Shown: positions 35,554-48,122, numbered from the stretch's first letter. The stretch: 64,000 nt of DNA from Dipteronia dyeriana (GCA_032871835.1 CM065296.1:17438001-17502000), one strand, 5' to 3'. The notes: generated by a model not told the origin, from the sequence alone. Made by a program: numbers and translations.

Positions 35554-36987
35554 CTAGACGAATGGCAACCGTATAATTCATTATGCCGTTGAATTTAGCG
35601 GTCAAGACCACCGATCACAAAACGACAAAAAAGTCAGGACACACCGATTTCCAGCGATGGTCAATTCAGTGGTTGGGGCTACCGAATGGCAATTGCCAAT
35701 CACCACATTTTGGTGAAAAACAAGGAGAAGGAATGGACATTTTTCTACATCAATCACCGTGCTAAAACAAGCACACCGATGTGCATGGGCAGACGTTTCC
35801 AAACAAATTTCGAGAAAGGGATTACTCAACACACACACACAAAGACAAAAGATTAACATGTAAGTCCAAGTGTGAAATGTGATTAATGTAACTACAATAT
35901 GCAACATCAAAATGCAAAGCAAGCAGAGTGATTAAAATGTATGTAAGTGAGTGTGTGCTACTAATCTCTTCAAGAAGTCAAGAACAAGTGAACTGCTTTT
36001 CTTGAAGCTCTTTCGGATCTCGGAAGTTTGTGGATAAAGAATCACGATTAGAGACCTAAGTTATCCGTTACATAATAATCTAGTGTGATTTGTCATGAAA
36101 TATGTCAATCAGAAATAGAGGCTCTTACAGTCTCCATTCTTCCTCTTCATTGGTCGACTGGTTCACCTCCATTCTTCTTCTTCTATTCCTCTTCATGATC
36201 GAAATTTTGGAATAGTTGACGTCAGAGGAGGATCTCACCTCCTTCGGTGTTGGAGACGCTGATCTACTCCTTTCAGAGCGGATTCATGACTCCTTTCATG
36301 TTTTTTTTTCTTTTTGAATGATTTTAAATCTTTTTCATGTGAAATAAAATGCTTAATGATACTATAATGTGAAATATTTAATAAAATTAATGTGAAATAA
36401 AATGTTTAACTAATTGTTTTTAGGTCATAATGTGAAATAAAATGAAGATATGATATTCAAATTTTTGGAATTTTTCTGTTAACCTACAAGACGTGTTTTT
36501 ATTTTTAGAATATTGTTTTCCACATATGCTACTAGGCGCGTTTTCAGATTTCGAAACTGAAACAAAAAACTCTATTTTTATTTTCGAAAAACAACAAATG
36601 AAAAACAGTTATCAGACACACCCTAAATTTTTAAAACTTTCTAAAAACACTTTGATTTACTCAAAAATATCATTTTTATATTTTTATACTCAATTTCTAA
36701 AGACATTTCAATTATTTTTTTTAAATATAAAAATCGTTTATTTAGAAGACTTGTTTTATGCAAAAAAATTAAAAATAAATAAGATTCTATGAAGATTATT
36801 GCTGAGAGTCGTGATATTATAAATACATAAAATTTTAATTTTTTTCATCCGCATTTCTTTTATAAACCAATTTTATATCCAGAAAAATAAACTCAATTGT
36901 AAAAGTATTTTCCTTCCGATAAAAAAAATTGCCATTTCACTTGTTTCTAATTGTATAATAATATTCTCTGTCACTTTGGAATCAAAG

Positions 36988-36989
<2 letters not shown>

Positions 36990-37048
<59 letters not shown>

Positions 37049-37049
37049 T
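36990..37049. repeat. (TAA)n microsatellite
   Basis: About 20 trinucleotide units in a row. Confidence 0.95.
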
Positions 37050-39075
37050 AAATTATAAGTTTTAAGGTTTATAAATTATGGATAAACTTGTCATTTTTTT
37101 TTTTTTTTACAAATGGAATGTGATTATATATTTATGGCTTGTTTGGTGTATGACTAGCATACCGTTCAATACTAAATTAGTAGAATAGCAGCGAACAATA
37201 TTTGGTAATATTTTATAACTGCACTAAGTTATGCAGTTGGAGGAGGTGTTCCACGGCCGGATTGGACTTGAGAAAAAACACAATTTTTGTAAAAGGAAAT
37301 TACATGAAGACAAACAATCTCCATAGTGGAGGCAGGGTTGGCCATAATATTTTCGTGCCCGAAGCGAACTATAGAAATGAGACCATCAATACTCTATATA
37401 TGTTTATTTGATTATTATTTTTTTCTCTAGTAAAAACTTTTAAAAAATCAATGTAATAATTCAAACTCAAAACTATAATACAATAAAATAGTAAATAAAA
37501 AGTTACTAAAATAAAAAATTTATAAATGCATTAAAGAATATATCATTTAAACCTTATACGTTCCACATTTTTAGCAGCAAAAGTATTAATTAAGCTTATA
37601 TAATAATAACATAAAATAAAAGAGTTTTTGTAAAAAGAAGAAAAAGAAATAAATGTATTGATTTAATTACCTTCGAAACAACGATTTATGAATTTTTCGC
37701 TTTAAAAGAGTTTTGAGTTTTGTTTTTAGAGATATGAAAGATGATTATTTGTGGCAAAATTCAACCTACTGTCACTATTGATTAAATGTTGTTGTAAGAA
37801 TGATAAATGAGTTTCCGTTGGTGGGTCTTTTTATATAAAAATATTTATGCATATAGTGAACCATTTTAAAGTCATTTATACGTCTGTTTTGATTAAGAGT
37901 GATGATATTTACATTCCTTCAAATCTTTATGTACACCCCTATCATATGTATACCTATAAATTTTTTAAAATTTATAAATAAACCCCACTTAATACAAAAA
38001 CTACTCTTTTTTTAATTCTATTGTATTGTATTTTTGTAAGTACACACATCTAAACTTACTTTGTTATCTAATCAATTTTATTATTATATTTCTTTTTATT
38101 CAAATAAATAATTTCTAAAATCAAACATACCTCAAATGACTAAAAGTGAATACAATTTCTAACTTCGAATTAACAATTTAACTCAACTAAGATTACACAA
38201 CTCATGTTCAACCAAGCACATATAAATAAAACATTTTTATCTTAGAACAAAAAACACTTGTTTGCACATACCATTCTTGAGGATTAATGTATCAAAATCA
38301 GTGGAATCATTTGATCTCTTCTTAATAATTTTAAAGTCGCAAAGTTTCATAATAAGCTAAATTTAAGCTATAACATGCTATAAATTTGTTTAGGCTAATA
38401 TGGATAAAAAAAATCTATAGTGTATTTGAAAGAAAAAAAAATACGTATATTATAATGATTTTGTTAATCTAATAATTTTGATTCATTCTCCATATTTCAC
38501 AATCAATTTGTATTCCTTAAAATAAATTCAAATATGTATTTAAAAGAGAAGCTAAGGTTTGAGAAAATAGATTTAGTTTTTATGATATATGTATCAAATG
38601 ATTATAAGGAAACTTTTTTTTTTTGACAAACAATTAATAGGAAATTGATTAATAATTAGGGGTCAAAAAATTATTAGCACTATTTGAGGGGGGTGTTGTG
38701 CAAATATCATAATTTTACTAATGTATGTTTAAAAGGCACCATTTAACATGTTCAGATGAAAATATCCCGAAATATTAAAACAGTGAAGAATTTATCGTTT
38801 TCTAAGTCAGAGAAAAGCAACAATCAAACCAATGGGAAAGTAATCGACGGTGAAGTTACCAGAACGAGATTACACGAGAACAGCTACGATTGAGAAAGGT
38901 AAATTTTTTTTTTCATCGTTTTTGTTGTTGTTAACTTGCATTACATGTTAGAATTGAGTTTTGTTGATAAAAATTGTAGAAACCGGTTAAAATAGAGATC
39001 TAAGAATGATTGTGGTTTAGGTTAGAGTTTGTAATTTGCTTGAATATCAGTTGAGGAAGATGAAATATGGGTTAT

Positions 39076-39838
39076 CGAGACTTTTTGCAAGAGAATCGAG
39101 CTTATTTGTTGTTGAGACGAGCTTTTATTTTCGTGAAAATTAGGTTTTGGTAAGTCGAGCTTATTTTTGTAATGTTTCGAGCTTTTTTTGAATTGAATCG
39201 AGCTTTTTTGAAAGGAATCGAGCTTTTTTCAATAGGGTCGAGCTTTTTTGAAAGAGATCGAGCTTTTTTGAAAATGATTCGAGCTTTTTTCAATAGGGTT
39301 GAGTTTTTTTTTTCATTAGATCGAGCTTTTTCATCATGACATCGAGCTTTTTTTAAATAAGATCGAGCTTTTCTTACAGAGGATCGAACATATTTGTTAT
39401 GGGATCGAGCATTTTGTTCATAGGATCGAGTTTTTTTCTAATGGGTCGAGTTTTTTTGTATATGGGTCGAGCTTTATTTTCGTGAAAATAAGGTTTTGGT
39501 GGGTTGAGCTTTTTTTATAAGGGTTCGAGTGTTTTGTGAATAGGATCGAGCCTTTTTGAAAGGGATCGAGCTTTTTTTACATTGGATCGAGCTTTTTCAT
39601 CACGGGATCGAGCTTTTTTTACACAGGATCGAGCTATTTTGTTATGAGATCGAGCATTTTTTCATAGGATCGAGTTTTTTTAAAGGGTCAAGCTTTTTTG
39701 TCCTTGGATCGAGCTTTTGTCTCCTTAGATCGAGCTTATTTCTTATTGGACCGAGCTTTTTTATAATTGGATCGAGCTTTTTTGTCTTTGGATCGAGCTT
39801 ATTTCTTATAGGACCGAGCTATTTTTACATTGGATCGA
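39076..39838 (+). repeat. Left array of about 38 copies of a roughly 21-bp TCGAGC/T-tract repeat
   Basis: Consensus 'ggATCGAGCTTTTTT' plus 5-7 variable bases, period about 19-23 bp. A longer unit is visible: 'ttttcgtgaaaat(t/a)aggttttgg' occurs at about 39,128 and 39,478, and the order of unit variants after each is similar, which implies a block of about 350 bp duplicated once. It lies just upstream of the plus-strand Ulp1-like gene. The Phe-rich frame at 39,556-39,906 is only the array translated. Confidence 0.9.
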
Positions 39839-39962
39839 GACTTTTAATTTTGGTTACGAAATTTGTTCTGTTTAATGACGTTGTATTTCTATTACATTGC
39901 AGATGAGAAATATGTTGAGGGGTTTGCTTAAAACTGCAGAAGGAGACTGATACGAGGGCAAA

Positions 39963-42900
39963 TTGACTCAACACAACCATTTTGATGACCTTGGGCATAT
40001 AGACGATGTGCTGAACCGGGTCCCTACAGAATTTGCAGATGAAGATCATTGTCGGTTCATGGCGTCATGTTTCAGCCATTTCTTGACGATGCATCGGGAG
40101 ATGAAGTTTTCGGGTGGTAGTATCCATCGGTTGCTTTTGAGGGAGCTGTATCATAACGGCCCAACAGATGAGATGCAGTTCATGTTAGGGAACCAGTCGG
40201 TGAGGTTTTTGAAGGTGGAATTTTACCTGATCACCAGATTACGGTTTGGAGTTGTACTAGATACGGCCAAGTATGCAGCAGTGGAGAATGGCATACAGCA
40301 GCCGTACTTTCTTGGAGCCGATGAGGTCTCGTTAGAGGAGATTAGGGGTGTTGTCACCATCATGGAGTTCGAAAAGGCGTACGATGCTGTCAAGCTTTGC
40401 CTCATATATATGTTGAACTGGATACTGATGGGGGTGGGTGAGAGATTCAAGATTCCAGTTTGGCAGTTTCGGTTGGTTAAGGATCTCGATACGTTCGACG
40501 CGTTCCCGTGAGGTGCTCACGTGTACAGATATTCTATTTACTCATTCAAGCATGCGTTTGACGGGCGACGAGACGGGTTTGAGCGACACCAGCAGGAAAA
40601 AAGCACTGACGTACACACGGTGGAGACCTACAACATATAGGGTCTATCTCATGCCTTATTGGTAAGAACTTCGAATTATAAGTTGTACTTTATTGGTGTT
40701 GTCCTCAATGTTATGGTTAGTTATCGGACTTATCATTGATGCAGGTATTTACTTTCGAGGTGATTCCTGATTTGGACAAAGAGTTCGGTGCCCAGAGGGT
40801 TGCAGATCTGACTCCCCGTATTTTGAAGTAGGAGTTGACCAAACAACAGAGAGGAAAGAAGCTGGCAAAGATTTTCAAAGCCAGGGTATGTATTTAATTT
40901 GTTAATGTTTTTATTAGTTAGTATTTGTACAATTACATTGTTCAAACTAATATTTCAAATGTTTGCGAGGAAGGAATTGGTGCCCACACCAGGTGAGAGA
41001 CAGGCACCGTACTATACCGGACTAAACGAGGGGGGAACCTGTATGTAGAAAATGACAGGGATGATATGCCACCTCCGGTCCCTGATCAGACTACCTTTGG
41101 AGGGAACAGTGGTACAGAGGGTGGGGGTTTAACAGACAGGACCAGTGACAGTGAGGGATCTGAGCCCACTGCTGGGGGTTTAAGGCCAGTGACAGTGAGG
41201 GATATGAGACAGACCCTCAACGAGAAAGGCATAGGCATAGACGGGTTCGGTTTACCACCCTTGGACATGGTACATCTACAGGGGAATCCCGTGGGGGCGT
41301 TGGACGTGATGGATAGGTAAGTTGAAAACAAAGTTTAGTGTTTTTTATTAACACGTGTTGATAGTTTTGTACTAAATATGTAGACATGATTTCAGGCTCT
41401 GTGGGCAGATCTGTTGAACGATGTGCGTGAAGCCCTCCAAAAGAGTGAGGAGGATCGACATCGTCAACACTTGGAGTTGGTGGATATGATTCGGAAGAGT
41501 GATGAGGATCGTCAACAACAACGTCGAGTGTTACTGGATATGATCCAAGGGCCTCAGGGGTCGACCATACGTACAGACCGGGATGGCCCCCCACCTCCTG
41601 ATCCAAAATTTAGTCCCGGAGACTGGACTGATAGGTATACAGGGGGACAGACATGATAGGTGGACATCGTCAGGACCCACCTACTAGGGGTAGGTCTGGA
41701 GAGGCAACCTCAGTCACATACCAGTGATAGTAGGCTTGCTTCACGTACAACAGTCGGGTCAGACCTCCCAGCTATCCTATTTGGGTTCACCCAGGCTCAG
41801 CGGTCCCCCCCACTCCCAGCACATTGATTCAGCCACAGCGGTCCCTAGACATCTAAGGTGTTCGTGCGGTCCCCTCCCCCGCCCAGGAAGTTGGCGGCTT
41901 TGGCCCCTTGTTTTCCCCCACCCAGCATGTCAACCCAGGCTCAATGGTTCCCTCCATAGGATAGCATGATGACCCAAGGTCTACGGTCCCCTCCACCGCC
42001 CATCACATCGATTCAGCCTCAACAGCACCCCTGCACCACCCAACACATCGACCGAGCTGCAGATCTTATCGGAGACTGGACTACCGTACATGAAACGTTT
42101 AGTTAAGCACAGATGGCAGTTGATGAGCCCTTACATAGATCCATACCGCCCAAAGAGGTTGAGGACACGGCCCGAGCCCGTGGAACACATTTTTGACTCC
42201 CACGGACTAGTGGACGCTGACCAACTTGCTGCATACAAAGCCTTCAAGAGGAACATCAACGGGGAACTGTGAGTCCAACTTCTTCTAATAAAAATGATTG
42301 TATATTTAATGTTTATGCAAATTTACCTAAAGCTAATTCAATCATTAAACAGGTGTGATGTGCACGTGATGGCACCAGTGGACGTCGGATGGTTCATGCG
42401 TATACAGTCCAACTTCATGGACTTGGAGGACACTGTACGTACTTACGTGATTTCATATTAAAGTTTGTGTAAGTAATGTTGTATTGTTAGCAATTCATTA
42501 GTTATATTGTCTGTCAGCATATGGACACATACCTCCATATTCTTCGCAAGCGTCGGTGAGGATTCCCCACTGTGTACAGCCAGAGGATCAACGTATTGGA
42601 TACACAATTTTATGTAAGTAGTTATAAATTTTTGGAATCGAATCGCATTTTATGGTTTTGTATTATTAATACGATATTTTCAATGATTGTATGTACATCC
42701 ACTTATGTTGTTACAGTGGGAGAGGATGATGCCTCGTGATTCGCATGGGGCTGTGACCACGTCAAGGTGGAATGTGTTACAGTCCCGATGGTTGGAAGAG
42801 GACCTTCAGACAGTCTGTGGAGCAACCACGAGTGGAAACCGCCCATGGCACGAGGTTGACCTGGTAAGTGTTAGACGATGTAAATGATTTAAAATATAAA

Positions 42901-43443
42901 CTGTTCGTATATCCTGACCTAACACCATATGCATACTATTACAGGTCCTGATTCCGTGCAACGTTGGGGGCCAATATTGGCTGGTGGTGACCGTCTACCT
43001 TATTATCGGGAAGATTGAGATATTTGACCTCTAGAGACAAGAAGTCCCTCATTATACCAGGAAGCAGCAGGTCCGGCCATTACGGTGGTTTTTACCCTCA
43101 ATGTTGAATGATGCAAGGTTCCACACTGCACGACGAGGTAGTCGTCGACCGTTCCCTAAGGAAAATAAGCCTTTCTCTGTTAGCGTGGTGCCTACTTCTA
43201 CAGTCCCCCAACAAAAAAATTGTAAGACATTCTATTTCATTCACGTGCTTAGATATTCTTTAAGAATGATTTGTTACGGTGTTTTATGTGTCCAATTGCA
43301 GAGGTAACTATGGTCCCCATACTTTGAGACTTATCGAGTACTTACTGGCGGGTCGAATCCCTTTTGATTGGTCAGAGGACGACATGGGGATCATTCGGGA
43401 GAAAATGGCTGTGGAGATTTTTTGTAACTCCAGGCCCGCCTAG
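39963..43443 (+). pseudogene. DUF1985/Ulp1-protease-like gene of the MULE, decayed
   Basis: N-terminal DUF1985-type domain is open at 39,963-40,511 (HFDDLGHIDDVLNRVP, LLLRELYHNGPTDEMQF, LCLIYMLNWILMG). Later exon-like pieces are at about 40,745-40,885, 42,090-42,272 (SPYIDPYRPKRLRTRPEPVE), 42,716-42,865, 42,945-43,222 and 43,302-43,443 (ending NSRPA and TAG). The last two match a C48 (Ulp1-type) cysteine protease, a family of SUMO-cleaving enzymes often carried by plant MULEs. The His position reads Tyr (GGQYWLV, 42,975-42,977) and the usual DCG motif reads NYG (43,309-43,311), so the protease would be inactive. Stops include TAG near 43,033 and a stop near 40,830. A transposition role is unproven for this family. 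Confidence 0.78.
41066..42070 (+). pseudogene. Low-complexity middle region of the Ulp1-like MULE gene
   Basis: Pro-, Gln-, Asp- and Arg-rich linker between the DUF1985 and protease parts. It contains a charged helix-like repeat (KSEEDRHRQHLELVDMI then KSDEDRQQQRRVLLDMI, 41,437-41,550) and Pro/Gln-rich frames at 41,724-42,060. No catalytic domain is seen and frames change repeatedly. Confidence 0.55.
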
Positions 43444-43444
43444 T

Positions 43445-43624
43445 GATTGGTTGTATATTACCATTTTTTATGTACAAAGACATGTAATTAATTCATGAAT
43501 ATTAATTCATTCATTATTCATTCATTGATATTAATTCATTCATTAATAAGTAATTATTGCAATTCCAAATTATTACAATCTGATACAATTCCAAATGTTT
43601 ACAATGTGATCAAAACTTTGTCAT
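43445..43624. other. Intergenic gap between the tail-to-tail MULE genes
   Basis: About 180 AT-rich bases with 'attcattc' repeats at 43,495-43,550. It probably carries the 3' ends of both genes; no clear polyadenylation signal was assigned. Confidence 0.6.
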
Positions 43625-46391
43625 TCATTCCCTATTAGAGTCAATGTTAGGGCATGTCTGTTTGTTGTGTCCAATTGAATGGTAGATGCTACACTTGTGG
43701 CGGTATTCATCGGGAACACCTCTGTTTGGACCTTCATTAATCATAAGTGGATTAGAACATCTCCTGAAATTATGCCCTGGTTGTCCACATCTTCTACAGG
43801 ATTGTGTAGTTATCATTTCCGAAGACGAGACATGGCGACCCGCCCTCAGGCGTCTTGCTTGTCTCTTAGAGTTTGGATTAAAAATCACCCTCTGAGCAAT
43901 GTCAGATTGCACAACCTAAGTGGAAGGATCTCCCACCGGTATAATAGAAACCGAGTACGCGTCAATAAGTGTTTGTCTCTTGTAGTAGTCCGAACACAAA
44001 GTTGTCATGTCCAAGTTTCGCTCCCTATAAAAAACATTGAAAACGATCAGCTTCACGTTTCAGTAATAATCACCTCACAGTAAAACTTGAAAGTAATGTA
44101 CCATGCCGCTGCAAGAGCGTGAGAACATGGAAAATGATCCATTTGGAATTTGTTGCAAGTACCAGTCTTCCAGGCTAAGTCAACAGTCCACAGTTTTCCA
44201 AACCGCTTGACCGAGAAAATAATCCAGTCTACTGGATTTATGGTCAAAAAACCACACTTCTCCACACATTTTAAGAGAGCAAGATGTGCTGCGTCGGTCA
44301 ACTGATGACACATGGTTTGTGCAGCTCTATAGCGATCGTGAAACCACCATTGTAGCATATTCCTAATGAACTCAGCCAGAGTCAACATAGGCAGTTGGCG
44401 TGCAAATTTTAGGCATGAGTTTATGCATTCTGCAGCATTTGTTGTCATCACCCTATACCTTCTTTTTGGGCAGTGTACACGGGACCGCTTGTGTGGACCG
44501 GCATCAATTACATAATCATATGCATTCTGGTGCAAGTTTCTTAACTCTTCCTTATACCGGTTATATTCAAACTCGGTGTATGCGCGGGATGCTTTGTCCA
44601 TTATTGCGGCAACATCCTTCCTATGAAATCACTTCTTAATATTTTCAGCAAAGTGCCAGCAACATATGGTATGAGTGGCATAAGGGAACACTTTAGAAAT
44701 CTCTGCTTCAATGCTTGCATGCCTATCGGAAATGAAAACTAGCTCATCAATATGATCTAGGGCACCCTTCAAGCAATCCAAAAACCATTCCCATGAAAGG
44801 TTGTTTTCTGAGTTGCCGTACCCAAAAGCAATTGGATACACCTGTTCATTCCCATCTTGTGCTATTGCAACAAACATTGTACCCCGGAATCGTCCCTTCA
44901 AATGGGTAGCATCAACGGTAATTACTGGACGCATACACGTCTGGAATCCTCTATGTGAGGCACCAATCGACATGAAAAAGTATAGAAATTTACCATCATC
45001 GTCGCACTGTAAGTCAGTGATTGTGCCGGGATTTGTTTGTTCCAAAACGTAATCAAATGATGGAAGCAGTTGGAAGGTTTCCTCATGCGTTCCATATGTC
45101 AATGACAACGTATGATCGAGGGCGGCGTGTGCCTTACTGTACATGATTTGGATTCCATACATTGATTTCATGTCGGCGATTATGTCCTTCGGACACATTA
45201 GTCTACCATCTTGTTGTTGAAGTCTAGGTGCAATAACTTCTCCAATTATAACTGCACTAGCTTGTTGGTGGCGACGGTGAATTTCCTCTAACGGACAAGT
45301 GTGTTCGTTGACAAAACTTCTAACTTGAAAGTATGTGCCTTCATCTCTCCTCACCGCTCTTAACTTCCACATACAATTTCCCATCAAACAAACTAGATGT
45401 AATGTTGTTTTATTGGACCTTTTCACCTTCCACTTGAAGTTCTGCCGCATTGCAAAATGGCCTACTAGTCTCTTCAAATCCTTTTTCGTTGGAAAAATTA
45501 CCCTTTATATATCATGCTTGTAGGTTCATCTTCAACCAAGTTCCTGCTTCCACCCATACCAAACGAGTATGATTCTGCTCCTGGAATAACCCATGTCGTG
45601 GCATTATCAGAATCATCTGGAGTTACATTAGCCCGGACCTTGGAGGTCCCAGCTATATCTGGTGCACTAGAACTAAATCTGTTTACATGTCTTTCCGTTT
45701 GGACAGGTTCTTCACCATCCTCATTGTCCTCTACATTTTGTACAGAATTGAAATTGCCCTCATTATCCACCTCATGAATCACCCTAACATTCGGTGCTGT
45801 ATTCTGCTCATTGTTGATGTCATTGTAGATCTCATTGTATTGGTGGTTGTATTGACTACCATTCATCTCAATTTGACAACCAAATACATCGTCGAATTGA
45901 GGTCGTCAAATTGAGGTCCCAGTATATTATTATGGGCGACTACTTCCGATGGGACAGCACATATGTTTTCCCGACCATCAATCCCACTTCTTTTATGAAC
46001 AACTGGTTGCTTCCGCCTGACGATCGAAATTGTAGGGTGTTATCACGATGAGGGATATCTTCACTAATGACACCTCCTGTTGGCCTCTCGATTAGACTAA
46101 CACATACTTGAGGGATCACCCTATCTTCCCCTAGCATAAACTGACATCATCATTGTTTCTTATAAATGTACGACATGTAGTCCTAGGAACAATTGATATA
46201 GACTGTAGATCAGCATTGTATTTGTTCTCATCAAACTTCACAATGGTTTGCACGATCGACACCAGTTCGTTGTAACTCAAATTCTTTGATACATACAAAC
46301 CTTGGTTATCGGAACCTAAATACCTCTGATTTCCGTCGGGTAATTGCTCCCATCAACCGTTGTAAGATATGGCTATTCTCACCCTATCCAT
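43625..46391 (-). pseudogene. mudrA-type MULE transposase, decayed
   Basis: DDE transposase. Exon-like segments on the minus strand: start ATG at 46,391 (MDRVRIAISYNG, then TGA) through 46,137-45,940 (IPQVCVSLIERP); acidic linker 45,866-45,498; MuDR DNA-binding region and MULE core 45,477-44,629; rest of core and SWIM zinc finger 44,601-44,075; C-terminal zinc knuckles to 43,625. Catalytic motifs: VDATHLKG and FISDRHASIEAEI for the two Asp, TTNAAECINS for the Glu, plus CCWHF. SWIM: CNKFQMDHFPCSHALAAA, where the first Cys of the CxC pair seems replaced. The last knuckle CRRCGQPGHNFRRC is intact; the next has Tyr for Cys (CSIYHSIGH). Breaks: frameshift near 45,495, TGA at 44,629-44,631, TAG near 43,917. 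A short intron (about 44,025-44,073) is possible. Confidence 0.85.
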
Positions 46392-46492
46392 TGTCCTGTC
46401 AAAATCATCATCAAAAACCATTATTAAGAAATAAATATGTAATATAAAATTTACAATTATAAAAGATTAAACAAAAATCAAAAGTGTAACTG

Positions 46493-46870
46493 ATCGAGCT
46501 TTTTTTTACTGATCGAGTTTTTTTTCTATATAATCGAGCCGTTTTTGTACATGATAGAGCTTTTTTGAATGGGATCGAGTTTTTTTTTGTTCAGGACCGA
46601 GCTCTATTTGTACATCATCAAGCTTTTTTTAATACGGATCGAGTTTTTTTTTCATACGGCTCGAGTTTTTTTCAAATATGGCTCGACCTTTTTATTTTAG
46701 GGATTGAGTTTTTTTGTGAGGAATCGAGCTTTTTTTATACGGGACCGAGCTTTTTTTCTGAGGGATCGAGCTTTTTTTGTGACGTATCCAACATTTATTT
46801 TATGGATCGAGTTTTTTTATAATTTGATCGAGTTTTTTTTTCAAATATTTCGAGCTTTTTTAAAATATTT
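46493..46870 (+). repeat. Right array of about 17 copies of the TCGAGC/T-tract repeat
   Basis: Same consensus and period as the left array and in the same orientation on the plus strand, not inverted. It lies just upstream of the minus-strand transposase gene. Units are more decayed (atcgagttttttt, ctcgacctttt, tccagctttta). Confidence 0.88.
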
Positions 46871-47334
46871 TCCAGCTTTTATGCTCAAGATTTTAAACTT
46901 GTTTGCACCACTTCAAATCAACTTGGCTAAATATATATACAAAAAAAAATGCATACATGTTCATTCATTATTTTTTTAAAGTTTACAATTCCCAGACATA
47001 AACAAAAAAAATTGAGACAACATATTCATAAATGTTCATACATTGTTATACCATACAGAAATACAAGAAAAAATGAAAATGAAGATCATAAATATTAATT
47101 TACCTTCTTGTGCAATATCTGGAATGGAACTCGTTTTTTGAATAGATACCCGGAGTAGTTGATTAATTTTCAGGCAACTTTTTTAGACGACAGAGACTTT
47201 TAAAGAATAAAGAATCGATTATTTAAGGGCAATTTCGGTAGCTCACCATAATATGTGCATTTTAAACTTAACTCATTATAACGGTGACATCACTGCAACT
47301 CACCAAAAAAAATGTGACATTTCTTACAATTTCC

Positions 47335-48122
47335 ACTTAATAATTATTGGTGGGTGTAATTACAAATTATTTAATCTTTTTTAGTAATTATACTTAAATG
47401 TAATATTGGATTTTTAAAAAAATATTTATTTAGAATTATACATATAATTTTTAAGAGATATCTGATCGATCTTTATTAAAATCTTATATGAGTTATATTT
47501 TCAATTATGGGCCCATGACGGGGTTGTTCATTTGCTGCCGCTTGTAGATCGAACTGAATTTGGATTTCAATCGATGGAGATTTCGGTAGGTGATGGGGTG
47601 GACTAATGTAGATCCAAACTGAATCTTTACTTAACTTATATTTCTTTAAATCTACTATTTATTCTTTTGAATCATTTATGATTTATAGACTATGTAGATT
47701 CAATTTTATTTTTTTTAAATTAGAATTTTAATTTGATAATTATTTTTAAATTGAAAATTTAATATTTAAAAAATTATATTAGTCATACAAATGCAAATTT
47801 GGTCCAATAAAGTATTAAATTTTATACAATATTATCCAATATCATGGATGCGTGAGCCAAACATGCCTAGATTGTCAATAGCTTCGCTCCTAAAAAAAAC
47901 AAATTTAATTTGTAATATTTCTCGAGGGTATTTGTGATTTCTGCCTTATTTTCAATCTCATAAAAATTCTGATATCTTTCGACAGAGAAAGAATTATGAG
48001 CTAAACCAAAAGATAAAAAGGAAAAAAGAGGGACTTGTCAGTTCTCACTAGACTTGAGTAGAATCTCAGTTGAGATTGTAGTAGAAGGCTTGAAGACGAT
48101 ATATAGAACTAGAAAGAATATA
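47335..48122. other. Upstream region of the Toprim gene
   Basis: AT-rich DNA between the candidate MULE end and the first exon. No other gene is visible. No firm TATA box was assigned. The transcript probably begins shortly before 48,054, where an in-frame upstream ATG lies. Confidence 0.5.

Larger units (their letters stand above)
34835..38639. other. AT-rich intergenic region without a recognised gene
   Basis: No frame shows a conserved domain. Contents: an AT-only stretch at 34,854-34,988, 'attcc' repeats at 35,171-35,260, a 75-bp imperfect direct repeat, a small palindrome at 35,395-35,416, a CT-rich stretch at 36,130-36,200, a TAA microsatellite and several T and A runs. The 99-codon frame at 36,493-36,792 is rich in Phe, Leu and Lys, as expected for random AT-rich DNA. 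Confidence 0.7.
38640..47334. mobile_element. Decayed Mutator-like element (MULE) with tail-to-tail Ulp1-like and mudrA genes
   Basis: The two genes and flanking arrays define one element. Candidate ends are GGAAATTG at 38,640 and its inverse CAATTTCC at 47,327-47,334. Further inside, 'gttgtgca...gtttaaaaggcac' (about 38,695-38,739) pairs in inverted orientation with 'gtgcattttaaac...cactgcaac' (about 47,256-47,299). This fits degenerate terminal inverted repeats of MULE type. A 9-bp target duplication was not found with certainty (caattaata against acttaataa), so the outer limits are tentative. The internal genes make the class assignment firm. Confidence 0.6.

Noticed and set aside
36493..36792. 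99-codon frame in the intergenic region
   Set aside because: Composition is what AT-rich DNA gives by chance; no domain, no repeat, no splice context.
39076..39838. Regularly spaced short repeats that look like a CRISPR array
   Set aside because: The repeats are degenerate, the spacing is only 5-7 variable bases, there are no cas genes, and the DNA is from a plant.
39556..39906. 116-codon frame rich in Phe with GSSFF-like repeats, and similar frames at 46,565-46,979
   Set aside because: They are direct translations of the TCGAGC/T-tract arrays and exist only because the repeat is close to a multiple of three; no start context or conservation.
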